This document shows positions 44,659 through 57,600 of a stretch of DNA of 64,000 nucleotides, piece after piece; positions within the stretch are counted from its first letter, which is position 1; each line of letters opens with the position of its first letter. The stretch is from Galaxea fascicularis (Eukaryota > Cnidaria > Anthozoa > Scleractinia > Euphylliidae): NCBI GenBank assembly GCA_948470475.1, contig OX419346.1:2090231-2154230 (forward strand). Reading direction: 5' to 3'. The notes under the pieces are model-generated. The model worked only from the letters and a program-made list of their open reading frames with translations. It was not told the origin of the DNA and made no database searches. A program made the position numbers and the translations under genes.

Positions 44659-44936
44659 GTCAGCCCTTTAGCCCAGGTTACATTGTATGTTAATATCAAC
44701 ATGCAAATACTCTGCACTTTCTATCTTTGTACTTATGTCAGTGGTTAGGCAAATGTCTCTTTATAAGAACATACATATAAATTCTTTGCTTATTGCCCTC
44801 ATTGACAACCTGAAGTTTTTATCAAGTATTGATATTCACTGACACTCTTTAGGCTGAAATCTTTTGAGCTACAGTAATGACCAGCTTCCAATTTCTCCTT
44901 AGTTGTGATTTAAACAGATTCTGACAGTGATAAAGC

Positions 44937-45365
44937 AGGGTTTGTGTACATCTTCAAAACCCTTGAAAGCCCTTGAATTTTAAAAGTCCGATTTCAAGGC
45001 CTTGAAAGTGCTTGAAATTGGGTTTTGGTCCTTGACAGTACTTGATTTTTTACTGAAAAAGATCATTAATTATCAACACTTTTAAATGGCTTGCTCTAGG
45101 TTTCAGGGTAATGAGTGCAAATGTTCCTGCCAACAGCATGCAGATGTCTTGCGATGCTAATGAAATGCATAAACATTTTATTTTTATTTTTTTGATCACC
45201 AGTCCCATGCTGTTACCCTTACGCTCATAAGTGCTCCATGCATGTCTTTACTCTGAATGTTTTTCATGCTCTTGTTTTGAGAAGTCCTTGAATTTTAAAA
45301 ACAGGGTCCTGGAAAGTCTTTGAAAAAGTCCTTGAATTTTTGGCCGATAAAAGTGTACAAACCCT
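44937..45365. mobile_element. MITE-like element with CCTTGAA repeats
   Basis: The ends AGGGTTTGTGTACA and TGTACAAACCCT are inverted. The interior holds many copies of CCTTGAAAG/CCTTGAATTTT in a loose tandem pattern near both ends. No protein is encoded. It lies between the two RRM genes. Confidence 0.6.
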
Positions 45366-45904
45366 TTAATGGGGCGTGGCCTGTCTGTCACCATTCTACT
45401 GTATAAGTTGTTAGTTTCAAGGAACTGATGTAATTTGCAAACCACAATAATAAAGTTATTGTTTTTCACTTCACTACTGTATATGGTTGTCAATTTGTAG
45501 AAAACTGTACATTGCTTACAGTACAGTTAAAAATAAATACAAGAACTTAACATACCTGTGGTAGTATTTAAAGCACAATGGCTAAAGGGGCCAAGCAAAT
45601 ATAATAAAAAAATAATTTAAATAGAAACAAGGTTAAGAAAATACCCAGGGCCTAGTTGTTCGAAAGCTGATTAACACAAATCCAAGATTAAAAGTTAATC
45701 AAGGAGGTTATTTCTCTATCCCCAGTTGTTGTTCAGTCCTGATACTCTGCGAAGTTTTAGATTAGGGTAAGTCAATCCTGAAAAAAAAAGCAACGGAAAC
45801 AACTTTCATCCTGCATTAGGTTAATCGGCAACCGGGCCCAGGAAACTACAAAACGTTCAGGTAGAAAACCAGTCTGCTGTTGGATAACTATGAAACAATT
45901 CTAG

Positions 45905-45985
45905 CTAGTAGCTAGAACAGGACTTGAACCCAGGTCCTCTAGATTACAATTCCAGCACTTTAAACCTCTCAGCCATGCTACATCC
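45905..45985 (-). repeat. tRNA-like sequence, probably a SINE head or tRNA pseudogene
   Basis: The minus strand reads GTAGCATGGCTGAGAGG, a 5-bp anticodon-like stem (CTGGA/TCTAG) around ATTGTAA, then GGGTTCAAGTCC and GCTAC. The T stem does not pair well and the acceptor stem pairs for only 5 bp, so a functional tRNA is unlikely. Confidence 0.4.
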
Positions 45986-46269
45986 TAAAAGAAGCAAATT
46001 CAAATGTTTTTAACTCCCCAGCAATTTAAAAATCTCATTTTGGTAGCCTCTCATGCAGTCATTTTTAGGGTAGGAGCTGTATTTCACCACCTCTCTGAGG
46101 TGAAAGGCTTCGAATTTACAAGAATTATGGTTCCTCAACCACTTACAACACACCACAACACACATTTTCCTTCTTTCCCAGATCCTTCCTTCCTCGTTTC
46201 TGAACTCCGAGTGGGCACTGGGACGTCGAAACATTTCCCATGATTCTCTTTTGCTTGGGAGAATTCAAA

Positions 46270-47544
46270 ATGGCGCTTATCTCTCGACGGGCGACTGCCG
46301 TGAATGCCTTGCTTTGCAGAGCTGTGATTTCGTCTTTTCTACCTCTACGATCCTTCAAAGTGCAGAAGAGCTACGGCAAGAAATTATATGCTATGAGCAA
46401 AACCTCTGAGGAGGACAATGTTAAAACATCACTGGGCATTGTTGGCGATTCAAACAGAAAAATCTACGTTGGCAATCTTAACAATTCCATAACTGAAGAT
46501 AGAGTGTTCGAATACTTTTCAAAGTATGGAAAGATAGAGATTTTAAAGTTTTTTCGTCACAAGTTGAACAAGTTACCTCGTGGATTCGCGTTTGTGACTT
46601 TCTGCGAAACTGAAAGCACTCAGAAAGTCCTGGCTGAAGCTGGATCTCACGTAATTGACGACCGAAAAGTTACCGTAGAAATTCCTAGAGAAGCGGTGAA
46701 ACAGGCTAAGCCGCATAAGCGAGAGTTGACAGTGTTGGTGACCAATATTTTGAATGGAACAAACAAGCAAGCAATAGAGGGGCACTTCTCTCAGTTTGGA
46801 AAAGTGGATAGAGTGATTGTAGCCAAGAAAGACCCTTTAGGCGAAAATACAAGCAGCTATTACGTAATGTTTTCGTCATTGTCTGAGGTAAAGAAAGCCC
46901 TTGAACAATCCACGCAAAGAATTGCTGATCAAGAAATTGATTCCCAAGTAACTGGTTTTGTCGAAAATGCTGCGCAAAATGTAAGGAGATACTGGGGCGA
47001 AACGGATTGTATTTACGTAAGATCCATTCCAGATTGTCTCACTGTCGAAAATTTGAGGGATTACTTCCTTGAATTCGGAGATGTCAAGTCAGTTGACTTA
47101 ATGGTGAATGGATCTGGCATTACATCCAGGATTCAAAATGAAAGGTCCAGTGTAGCTTTTGTTCACTTTACAGATCGTTACTGCATTAACAAAATCTTAG
47201 AAGATGAGAATCATGTTATTGGTGACTCACAGGTCAAAGTTTCAACTTGCCTACATGTATCTCCAGCCAATCTTGCATCAGAAGAAATTCGCAGTTTAAA
47301 ACTATCAGTGGAAGGCCTTCCTTTGTCAACTCGGCCAGCAGCTGTACAGGAGTATTTTGAAAACACCTTTGGGATTGTCTTAAATGGAGTGTTTTTGAGC
47401 AAGGATCAGATGATGATTCATAAGAAATTACTTTGTATAGTCCGACTTTCTAGCACGGCTGAGGTTGAACGAGTACTGAGACAAGAAAAGCGAACATTCC
47501 AGGGACACCCTTTGCAATTCCGTCGTGTTTTTTGGAGGAAGTAA
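46270..47544 (+). CDS. Four-RRM protein, predicted mitochondrial, gene 2
   Basis: A single-exon paralogue of the gene at 43333, same strand, 424 aa from the ATG at 46270 (CAAAATGGCGCT context). The N-terminus ALISRRATAVNALLCRAV is a convincing mitochondrial presequence, with a possible cleavage region before YAMSKTSEE. RRM1 is canonical (RNP2 KIYVGNL, RNP1 RGFAFVTF). RRM2 has LTVLVTNIL and SYYVMFSS, RRM3 has CIYVRSIP and VAFVHFTD, and RRM4 is degenerate (LKLSVEGLP, LCIVRLSS). Conservation of the upstream TTTCCCATGATTCT block argues for a DNA-level tandem duplication rather than retroposition of this copy. Likely role is binding of mitochondrial RNA; this is inferred only from domains and presequence. 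Confidence 0.85.
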   Translation: MALISRRATAVNALLCRAVISSFLPLRSFKVQKSYGKKLYAMSKTSEEDNVKTSLGIVGDSNRKIYVGNLNNSITEDRVFEYFSKYGKIEILKFFRHKLNKLPRGFAFVTFCETESTQKVLAEAGSHVIDDRKVTVEIPREAVKQAKPHKRELTVLVTNILNGTNKQAIEGHFSQFGKVDRVIVAKKDPLGENTSSYYVMFSSLSEVKKALEQSTQRIADQEIDSQVTGFVENAAQNVRRYWGETDCIYVRSIPDCLTVENLRDYFLEFGDVKSVDLMVNGSGITSRIQNERSSVAFVHFTDRYCINKILEDENHVIGDSQVKVSTCLHVSPANLASEEIRSLKLSVEGLPLSTRPAAVQEYFENTFGIVLNGVFLSKDQMMIHKKLLCIVRLSSTAEVERVLRQEKRTFQGHPLQFRRVFWRK

Positions 47545-48344
47545 AAGGAATAGGATACTGGTGATTGCACATCAGTGAAGGTGCATTCATTTCTTGACGT
47601 TGTGGAAGTTAGTTTCAAATTGAGAACAGAACTCTCGCATGATTGCAATGATAATGATATAATCACTCATAGAATGCTTTTTTTTTGTGGTGTTTCAACA
47701 GCACTTTGCAAAACTTGTCACAAAAGAAAGATAAAATTACAGATTTGAAATAGTCTCTTAATGTCTGCCAAATGCTTGTTAGAAAGAAAAGATTTCAGTT
47801 CACAGATGCCTAGATTCCAAAATGATCTGGAGGAGAGTAACAGGGAAAGGATTTCACCTGCCCTTATAAAGATTATGTGTGATAGTTGAGTCTCTGTACA
47901 TTCTGTAACATCTTGGTCAGATGAAGCCAATAGTGTTTTACAAATTGATTCTGTATTGCCATGTGTCTGCAGTACATAATTCATCACAAATCACATCAAA
48001 ATGTGTTAACAACAAAAAGGTACACAACCTACTGGCGATAGGGTTTCTGATAATCTTGCCACAATAATTGTCATGTGTGATCTTCTACTAAAACGACAGC
48101 AATGTTGTTGTTTTATCCAAAAGGAGATAAACTAGAGCACCAAACTGTACCCATAATTTTTACTGATAACAGACCATCATTCTCGGATTACAACTGGAGG
48201 CAATACTTACAAAACTTACATTATGATAGTTACAATGAGTATGAATATAAAATTATGGAAGCATAAAATAATGTATATTTGAACTGCAGATTAAATAATG
48301 ATGATGTCTGATCAATGCTATTTTGAACTCCTCTTGAGTTGTAG

Positions 48345-48600
48345 TGAAAATAAAGCCTGAAAACAAACCACAAAACGACCAGCACCTACATGCAGTTAGC
48401 TTGTTAGCTCAATCAGTGGAGCAGTGCACCAGTCAGTTGCGTTTGACTACCCTACAAGACTCTCTTTTTTTTCTTTTTTTTTTCAGGCTTTATTTTCACT
48501 ACGATTATCACTTACATCTTCATTCTTTATTCCACGGTTCAAGTATATGAATGCGATTATATTATAATCGCATTAACCTATTCATCACTCAGGGCTTTAT
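48345..48600 (+). mobile_element. Family D SINE, diverged
   Basis: Shares GTGAAAATAAAGCCTGAAAA and TTTTTTTCAGGCTTTATTTTC with 49190-49425, with a weak tRNA-like GCTTGTTAGCTCAATCAGTGG. Confidence 0.55.
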
Positions 48601-49189
48601 TACGAACCCACAAAACGATCTGTTTTCAGTTGGCTTGTTAAGCCTGTTTTTCACTAGCGCATAAGCATAAGCGCAAGTGAAAACAGCAGCGACATAAGCA
48701 TACGCAGAAACATAAGAAGAACGAACCCTCTTATTTGTCTTATGCTGTTTTCACCAGTAGTGCGCTCGACTTAAGCATAAGCATAAGAAAAATGAACAGT
48801 TCCGTTTTTCTTGTGCTTATGTCGCTCCTCTGGACGAGAAGAAGAGAGACCCTGGGAACGAGGTTGAACTTAAACCGACCCCACGTTTAGGCAGAAAGAT
48901 TGGTTCTTGCGTACCTAAGCTCCTTAAAAAATAACTTTTTATCGTTCCACGATGACATTTAAGACTGAGTTTCCGGACGTTTCACGTGACTCTGTGAGAG
49001 TGAATGGAAAAGCAAACATGGCGCCAGCAACACGTGTTTTTTGTGAAAGAGCGCGAACATCTTGCTAAAATATAAATGTTCAGAAACGTCCTTAGCTCTG
49101 ACGGCAAACGGCTAACCTCAAACTTCAGTTTGCGGTTTGCGGTTGAGAGAAAAAACCCGTAGCTAAAGGTATATGTCGACGGCCCCTTA

Positions 49190-49425
49190 AGCAGTGAAAA
49201 TAAAGCCTGAAAAAAATTCAGGCTTGTGAGGGAGTCGAACTTAGGACCTCTGCGATGACCAGTAGAGTGCTCTAACAAGTCATCTAACAAGCCAACTGGG
49301 AGGTGGTCGTTTTGTTTGTTTAGAATAACCTGCGTTCATAACTGCGATGGTGATATACAGCTTCATTATTTAATCCGCAGTTCAAAGTATATGATTTCAT
49401 ATATTGGTATTCATATCACTCATGT
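49190..49425 (-). mobile_element. Family D SINE
   Basis: Contains GCTTGTTAGATGACTTGTTA and a B-box-like AAGTTCGACTCCC on the minus strand, next to the TTTTTTCAGGC hairpin. It is flanked on the plus side by GCGTTCATAACTGCGATGG and TTCATTATTTAATCCGCAG, the family body. Confidence 0.55.
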
Positions 49426-49647
49426 TAACCAATATTGTCCCAAAGTCGCTCATACTGGCCGGTATTAGTGGATTTATTTCTCGAAAAGTATCACGTCACT
49501 TTTGGGTAGTCTAGAGGGCGATCCATGAACAGATCTAATAGCGCGAGAGTGAAGCAAGGAGAAAAATCTCCCCACTGGGCTCCACACTAACGACCCTCGA
49601 CTCGTTTTTCCGTTTCGCACTTTCTTGCAGATCCGCAGCTATCCAAG

Positions 49648-49846
49648 GACCCGTTTCTCGAATTTCTCGAAACTTTTCGGGTCTATTTCGGGTGCTATAA
49701 TTTCTTACCTATTTCGAAAACAAAGATGTTTTCGGGCATGAAATTTTGCAGCAAATCTAACCAGGATTTCAGAATAAGCGGATCGCAGTTTTTGAAATGG
49801 CTTTTCGGGCCCGAAAAGTTTAAGGCACTTTCGAGAAAAGAGCCCC
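49648..49846. mobile_element. MITE with CCCGTTTCTCGAA termini
   Basis: Third member of the family at 14486 and 27690. It shares TTTCGGGTGCTATAATTTC, GCGGATCGCAGTTTT and GGCTTTTCGGGCCCGAAAAG. Confidence 0.75.
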
Positions 49847-51365
49847 AGAACCGAGGAATTGTGTGCTAATAGTCTAGTTATAGTTTTTCGGTTGTTCAGA
49901 CTAATCTACTGTTGTATTTGCCAGAATCTGTAGAAGTTAATAAATATTAATCATATTCGACCCTGCTAAAATAATTAAACGGGAGTTTATGCTTCTTTCT
50001 GAAAAGAAAAGCTTTCAGCAATGTTGAATTGATCAATTCAACTCGGGTAGCGTTACTAATGCTGTTGCAGTTGTAAAAAAAATTGGGTAACGAAAAGTGG
50101 CTTTTCGAAACCACTGTTTTAGAAGATTAAGAAATGCGATGTTTTTATCAGAAGCAGACTCCTCCTACGTTAATTTCCACCAATAGATGGCAGCATTATG
50201 AATTGTAATTATTGAAGTGTGTGAATAATTTATTCTAATGTATTTGGCGTCTATCAGCTTCACCTGTTGTTGTTGGTATGGGAAGGAAAGGCAATTTATT
50301 TTCATCTTTGCTTCGACAGGACGAAGGGACGAAAAGTTAAGGAAGAAAAATGCTGGCCGTCTCATTTTTAGGGAAGAAATTTAGTTGTGATGCTCAAATA
50401 GAGGTGTGTACTCGAGTATCCGGAGGTTATCTAGCTTGGCTAGTTAGATCGAAAGTTTTAATTTATACCTCTCTCCGCTTCTGTCGGTATACGTTAATTT
50501 TGCGGCATATAGATTCTATGATTTATATGCAAGTAGGCCTCATAAACTTTCAGGGTTTCGGGGTTTGGTCTGCATAACGCTTCCATTAGTGCTGCATGCC
50601 TAACACCGGTCATTTACGGGATTTAGTTTTTTTTTCAAATACATTTGCAGTCTTTTCTTTCCTTTATTTCAAATTATTTTCCACATTTGAATATGTAAGT
50701 CATCCAAATGCAATTGGCATCAGATTTTTTTCGCCTGCGGAGAGGATTACTTTTGTCGAGAAAAAAGAGAGATTATGAGAATAGAAAACATGGAAAGAAA
50801 ATCAAAAATTGTCTGAAAAAAAGTTCTTGTTAATCATCCATTCATTTTTGGCTGTTTTCGTTGTAACTGAACCACGACATTTTCTCGCTAATTTTTCCTT
50901 AACTGGAAAATTAATTTATAAAGACTAAACTGATAAAGCCACAAGATCTTTTCCATAAATTTTTAATGTGCGTTTTACGTCTACAAAATTTTCATTTCAT
51001 TTGACAGACTAGCAACATTGGAAGCATATTTTCTATTTTCTTTGAGACGTACTTTGAGGAAACGAAACTTGAAGCGTGAAGAACGAGGCCATTATAAAAC
51101 GCAAAATTTCCGCCTACGCTTTGCTTGTCCCTCATTTATCATACCGGCTTCAGCAAATTCACCAATTGTGGAAGGGCGGTTTTCTTAAGAAAACGCTCCG
51201 CCGGATGAAATTTCTTTTTAAAAAGCGATAAAATTTCAAACGTCACGTAGGGTTTTTTTTTTTGGTTCGATAGCTGTGAAATGTGTTGATATAACTAAAC
51301 AAACATCCTAACCAGAAAGAACTAACCTTAATTCAAATAGTAGATTACCTTGAATTTCTTTAAGC

Positions 51366-51376
51366 TCACGTGACGT
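51366..51376. promoter_or_regulatory. TCACGTGACGT motif upstream of the con80 gene
   Basis: A perfect E-box/USF-type TCACGTGA overlapping a CRE-like TGACGT, 20 bp before a candidate start ATG at 51387 (MLNTERAW, then a GT donor that would splice to 51641 in phase 0). The start is a proposal, not proven. Confidence 0.4.
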
Positions 51377-51640
51377 TCCAGCTGCTCGCCATGTTGAATA
51401 CCGAAAGGGCATGGGTACTAGCTAGGCTCAATTCCTGACCGGCCCGGTAGACTTTAAAGGAAAACAGAGTGGGAGAGAAAGGAGGGGTGATTATGAGCAG
51501 CAGGGAAAAGGGAAACTTTCATCGCTCTCTCCTCTCCCTTTTCCTTTTTTTTTTTTTATCAACTCTCTCGTTCCCCTTTCCTCGTGCCTTAGTAGTCTAA
51601 TGCTCTAAAATGGCATCCTTCGTTTGACGATCGCATGTAG

Positions 51641-54600
51641 GTTCCAAATGAAGCTGACGGAGGTGGACTCAAACTCAATTTGCGAGTTCATGAGATGTGC
51701 AAAAAGTACCTCAAGCCCCACGGACCTGTTCTAGCTTCACTTCATGTAAACGTCAACAGCGGTCGCTCCAATGACATCACGAAGTGCAAAGAGCTACTAG
51801 CATTCATCAAAGAGCAGGTCTTGCCGAAAACACTGAAAATGGTGAGCTTAAAAAGGCTTAAAAATATCAAAACTGACGAGAAGAAAGAAGGAGGAAACTG
51901 GTTGCGCTGTATATGGCCTGGAAAGAAAGTGAAGAGGTTTGCTTGGGAAGTTACATTGTTGTTAATATTTAATCCTTTAATATTACCTTTAATATTGTTT
52001 ATCATTTGATTGTTCATTCAATTCCTTTATTCATCCATCCATTCATTCATCCATTTATCCATTCGTCCATTCATTCGCTCGTTCATTTCTTCGTTCGTTC
52101 ATTCGTTCGTTCGTTCATTCGTTCATTCGTTCATTCGTTCATTCGTTCGTTCGTTCGTTCGTTCGTTCTTCCTTAATTCCTTCCTTCCTTCCTTCATTTA
52201 TTCATTTATTCGTTCATTCGGTCGTTCATTCGTTTGCAGGTTCTTTTCTTGTTTTTTTCTTTTATTGGTTGGTTTATTTATTTATTTTTCATTCAGCCAT
52301 TCATTCTTTTCATTGTGTTTCTTTACGTATGTATCTATTTATAAATTTATTTATTTTTAATTTACTTTTTCAGGAAAGAGAGAAAGAAAAGCGACTCAAA
52401 ATTATTACAAAACACACGAGGTACCTCGTTATCAGAAAATACCCCTTCCCGTAAATTAGTAAAAAACAAAAAGATTGTTTCCTGTACCTTGTCGACTCAG
52501 CACAAGCGTTTCTTGACAAACCAGTTCCTTTTACTTACTTTGTTATAGAACTGAGCAAATGAACTTTAAAATTTGAATTCATTCGCTCTCTAGTTAGATT
52601 CTCTCCGTACTTTCGAAAACAGGTCGTCATTTCCACATTTTGACGAGGGAGACTAAGAAAACAAATTAAATGTACCTGTTCTTTGAAAAACAGCAAACAT
52701 GGATCAAAGTTATAGCCATCTCTGAGCCAGCCTACACAGTATGGCAGAACTTGACGAGATCTGGCGCTTAGCCACTTTTACTTGCGTACACCGCGTGCAA
52801 TGCAGCCAGAAGTCCGGATCTCGTGCGCGCATGACTGATGGTATTATGCCTCTTAGCCTTACAGCTGCCGCGTACAATGCTTCGTTTCTGCCTTGCGTGC
52901 GCAGTTAGCGTTTACAAAAAAAGAAAAGAATCGTGTGTGCACTTGCCATACTCTGTAGACTGGTCTCTGAGTTTGTACAATAGTTGTAAATTATTTTTTC
53001 TATAGGTTATTCTTCTGACACGGAAAGCTGTACACAAAAATGTCAAGGTTTACCCTCTACTGGGATCAACACTTCGTACCAAGCATCTAAAGTCGGTATT
53101 CTGGCAACACCCAGGCTTGTTCGCCCACACTTTGTGCGCAAAACAAATGAAAACAAGCAGTTGTCTTTAAAGGGAGACGGTAAAAATTTCAGTCGTGACA
53201 AAGTATTGGGCGCGAAGCAAAAAGAAAGGTCTAACGAGGAAGGCCCGCAATGGGTGCAAAATGAGTTGCTAGATTGGCATTCCTACAGCGATGTTTCAGC
53301 TAGCGACTCGTTTGTTGGTTTTTATTCATTAAACAAATCCACAAACGATTCTTCAAATTATTCAAAGATAGCAATTGGTCCAGAAAATTCGTTAAGAATG
53401 CAGGGGAGGAGCATAGATTTCGAGAGGTCAAACAACCTGGGATTACACAGAGGTACAAATAATTCACCGCTTCAAGAAGTCATTCACAATAGCCGAGATG
53501 GTGCAGTGGAAAGATTCGGAGTTCAGGAACAACGTTTGAAGGAATTTGCAGCCCTGTATGTTGGAAAAATGTGCGAAGAAGCTCTTTCAAGTTACGTTCA
53601 GCAACGGTCCAAAGAGTTTGTTAGAGAATACGTCGCAGATGTCATTGGTTCAGCCAGCCAGAGAGTAAAACAAGAAAAATCAAAACATCAGATAGAAAAT
53701 TACCATTTTGAAGAAGAGGAAACCATAATTACGGAGAAAACTGAGGAACCAAGTTTCAGCAAAGTGTGGAAGTACTCAAATGTATTCCCAGAGGAAATGT
53801 TTGCATCACAACAATGCTATAATTATGAAACCAGAGATCAAGGAAATGATGAGAATTCAAATAGTGGAGAAGAGAAAGACGAGAGCGACATTCAATTTGA
53901 AGAATTCCTGGAGAAAAAGGTGGTAGATTCGCTAGAGTTAAGTGGAAGTAACAAGCCAACATCTTCCACTTTCAATTCGTGTGAACAACCTGTAGATATT
54001 GAGACCCTCGTAAGAACTGATTCCTCTCCTCTGAAAAATAACCCTGGGTACCACACCTTTCATGGTGAGCTTTTTGCCAACTGTGCATTGACAATGGCGG
54101 GGAAAGAACTCCATGGTTTAAGCGAAATCGACTCGACAAGCATAAATGAAGTTTCGAGTGGAAACTTTGATGGGAATATGATGGGAATTGGCTCGCAAAG
54201 AAAAGAAAAAGTGAAAGCGGAGAAAGTCAGGAAAAATGGAGCCGAGAGTTTGACTGATAACACAGTTTTGACTTTGGAAGATCCTTCAGCTGTTACCAAA
54301 GAAGAAAGTGAAGATACAAACCATCCGAAGAGGGATAATGAAAGAGCTAGTAACACAATTAATGCCACAGACATTCGGGGTACAACAAGAGATACCACAC
54401 CAAACGAAAAAGTCGAGGATATAATTGCAAGTCTTTTTGATGACGATTCTGAAAGTTGCAAACCGGAAAAAGCAAAGAGTTTTGAACAATCGCTGGGTAT
54501 ATCAGGGTCGCAGAAACCAATAAAGGAAGACACTGACCAGCACTTTCGTCAAAGGCCTCCATACAAACGAGCCTCGTCCGATTCTCAAGCGTCTGAAAGA

Positions 54601-57600
54601 AAGCAATGGAGTCCTCTTCAGACTAGTTTCCATTCTCCTGCGCTATCATGTATGGCCGCGCCAAAATACGTGAGATCTTCGTCTTGTCCAGTAGTCTCCG
54701 AGGTAAGAAAAAGGGATCTATGTCAATTTCTGGGCAGCTGCGCACCCTCCCCTCCCTTAACCCAAAACGTTATAACAAACGTTAATAAGTTAGTGTTCAT
54801 GGTTTGGGGAGGGGTAGGTGCGTGATTGCCCAGATGCTGACATTAATCCGAAAAAAACACATTTTAAAGGTGCTAACATGTTACACAACCGCTCAACACT
54901 ACTTTAGGACTCCTAATTTTTAACAGATTTTAAGGTAGGCCATTTCCACAAGATTTCATTTGATTCTCAGGCGTAAGGAAAACCATAAACGTTACTGAAC
55001 CCAACGAATTTTACACAATAATACAGTCGTTTTCATTGCAGTACAATGAAACAAAATAAATAATATTTGAATAATGAGACACAATAACGATCAGTTTTGG
55101 TTCATCTTTATCTTGTAGGATGATGTCATGTTGGAGAGTATGTTAAGCCATCATCGGGATGTGTATGATTTGCTGTCTAGACGAACTTGGGTAAGAATGG
55201 ACCCCGAGTTGTTCCATATTTTTCGTAGGAATAGTAAATTAAGCGAAACACGCGACCACGCGCGAAAAGTCTTTCCCGCCTGTCGCGTCTTCCCGAAAGG
55301 TAATTTTCGCGCGCGCTGGCATGTTTCTCTCCCCTTACTATCACTGAGAAACGCATAGCTAGATAAATTCTCGTCATCTAATTGGATATCGAGGCGAGGA
55401 ATTCAGAGTGGTATTGAGACTTGAAAACGAGGAAAACCGACAACGCAGACACAATTGGAAACATTTAGGTTTTAGTTACGTTTTCACAAACAATTGTCGC
55501 CGTTTACAAAGCAAAAACTTGATCAGAATTAGGAAATAAAATATTTTCCTTAAATCTATGACTTTCTGGAGAGATTTCATAGGAAGCCGGTTACGCTTAC
55601 GAGCACAAGAAATCGACGGAAGTCTATCTCGAACGAAAAAATGGCCGAAGGAAGCTTGGTTTTCTTTTTACAAACAAGAGGCTATGCGATTCAAGAATAA
55701 TTAACACCTGGCTCATGCATTCCGAGATAAATTCCACTTGGAATTTTGCTTAAAATTTAATGCGAAATCCCCTCGTCAGGTGACTAATTTTTCTTAAGAA
55801 TATAATGGTCGTAGTTTTGGGGTAAGAATCCTGTGAATTTAACACCCTTACTCCAAAGAAAACGGGGTCTAAAAGCACGAAAAAGTGACTACTTAATACT
55901 TTTACGTGAGCTTGCAGGCATATGATAGCAAGTTTAGCAGAGGATACGCCTCATCAAATTGAGACAAAACTCCACTGTTTTCGTTCATTTGGCTTCAAAC
56001 GGTAATTAGACGGTAGGGTATACAGAGCCACTAAACAACATTGGGGTAAGCATTGTTTACATGAGCAAAATTACATGGTCCGTACTGATTTCTAAAACTT
56101 TGTCATGGTGTAGAAAGTTAATGCAATAGCTTGCAACGTGTCTTCCTTTCATAGATTTGCGGCTGTTCTTATTCATTATGTGCTCAGGTCATCCTGTTTT
56201 CTTGCTGTAATCTTTAGATCATCCTCCACGTGCATGAACTGTGGAATGACGGGAAACCAATGGATGCTATAAAGAGCTGCATCGATTTGACAGGAATGCG
56301 TGACGTCGTCCAGGACACGCCTTACACGCAAGTGACGCGTGACTATGCCCTGTTTCTGAACATACTTCAACAGTTACCAAGCAGCTGGTGAGATATGAAC
56401 GTTTTTACTTACGGGATGCTTTTTTTTGGTCAATCCCTAGTTTTTGAAGGGGCGGATAACTCTATCCAGGAGGCAAAATGTATTGCAACGGATTCATTCT
56501 ATCCGCCGGATAAAGAATTATGCGGTTTTGGAATAACTGAGGACAGGACGACTAGCGTTTCTTGTTATAGTCCACGTGGCAGGTGCTCGTAAAATATCAG
56601 GCTCAGATTGGAGTGGCTATCGCGAGGGAGGATCCGCGCGAATTACTTTTCTTTTCTCCTCGCGCGTATCCACACTTCCGGTCCAACTCGTCACTCTCAA
56701 TTGGTTACGAAAGTGAAGCGAGTTTTGGCAACCAGTCACACAACAAAGTGAAGCGAAACCAAACGTGACTCGAGTAATAAGCAATCTAAATGGGAAACAT
56801 TGCTCTTGACTGCTATAAAAGCTTGTAAAAAAGGTTATATTCTACAGAAACGTTCGCGACTGCATCGTTGATTGTTGACATCTCCTCAGTTTGAGGAAAA
56901 GCAAACCACACTTAGCAAGAGCAAGATTTTATTTCATTGATGTGAAATCCTGCTTTCTTTCTAACTCAACAGCTCAATGTGGTCACTGGATCTCTTTGTC
57001 CTGCTCCTTCCGAAGCTGAAAGAATTCATGTCATCTCAACATCACACAAGGTGAAATATGAACAGCCCAGCTTGGATCTTGCTCTTGTTTTCCTAGTCCC
57101 TTCCCATATAAATTGCGCTCTCTTCCGTTACTTCAACACTCCATGCACTCTTTAAATCCCTTTCATCACGCCAAGCCGCATTAATTCCTCAACAAACAAA
57201 CAAATATTTATACAATTCACTGAAAAGTAACGTTTTCTAGCACTTCCAATTTTCAATAACATGTGGACATCGAACAAGGGAAACGGAATCGTGTGTCTAA
57301 AACACAAGTCATTTCTTTTGGAACCTATTCTATTCTGTTTTTCAGGTATTGATAACAGGATAAACAGAATGGAGTAAACGCAGTCCCTTAGAGAGTGAAG
57401 AGACGTTCTTTTAGGAAAGTTTGCGGGAAAATTGTGTACAGCTCTTGCCTTCACCTCCCCTTCGAACGCCTGCCACGCAGGCTACATTCAGAAACTCGGT
57501 CTAGACAGGGTGCAGTTGCTCCAGGCTATTCAGTGCCTACTAGTCTCAGGCCACTTCCGTCAAAAGTATTCCCGGCGAGTTTTTAGAATAATAAGTGTAT

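Larger units (their letters stand above)
47545..51360. other. Intergenic region without a recognised gene
   Basis: About 3.8 kb between RRM gene 2 and the con80 gene. It holds two family D SINEs (48345-48600, 49190-49425), one MITE (49648-49846) and an AT-rich remainder. Around 48650-48830 there are GCATAAGCATAAG repeats in both orientations. Open frames here are short and unlike known proteins. Confidence 0.6.

Noticed and set aside
52010..52360. Open frame of 116 codons rich in Ser, Phe, His and Arg
   Set aside because: It is a translation of the TTCATTCG microsatellite.
53756..54562. Minus-strand open frames opposite the con80 gene
   Set aside because: Shadows of the plus-strand coding exon with no recognisable domain.
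54703..54825. Continuation of the 563-codon frame past 54702
   Set aside because: A strong GTAAGA donor at 54703 joins in phase to DDVMLESML at 55119, which matches the con80 pattern.
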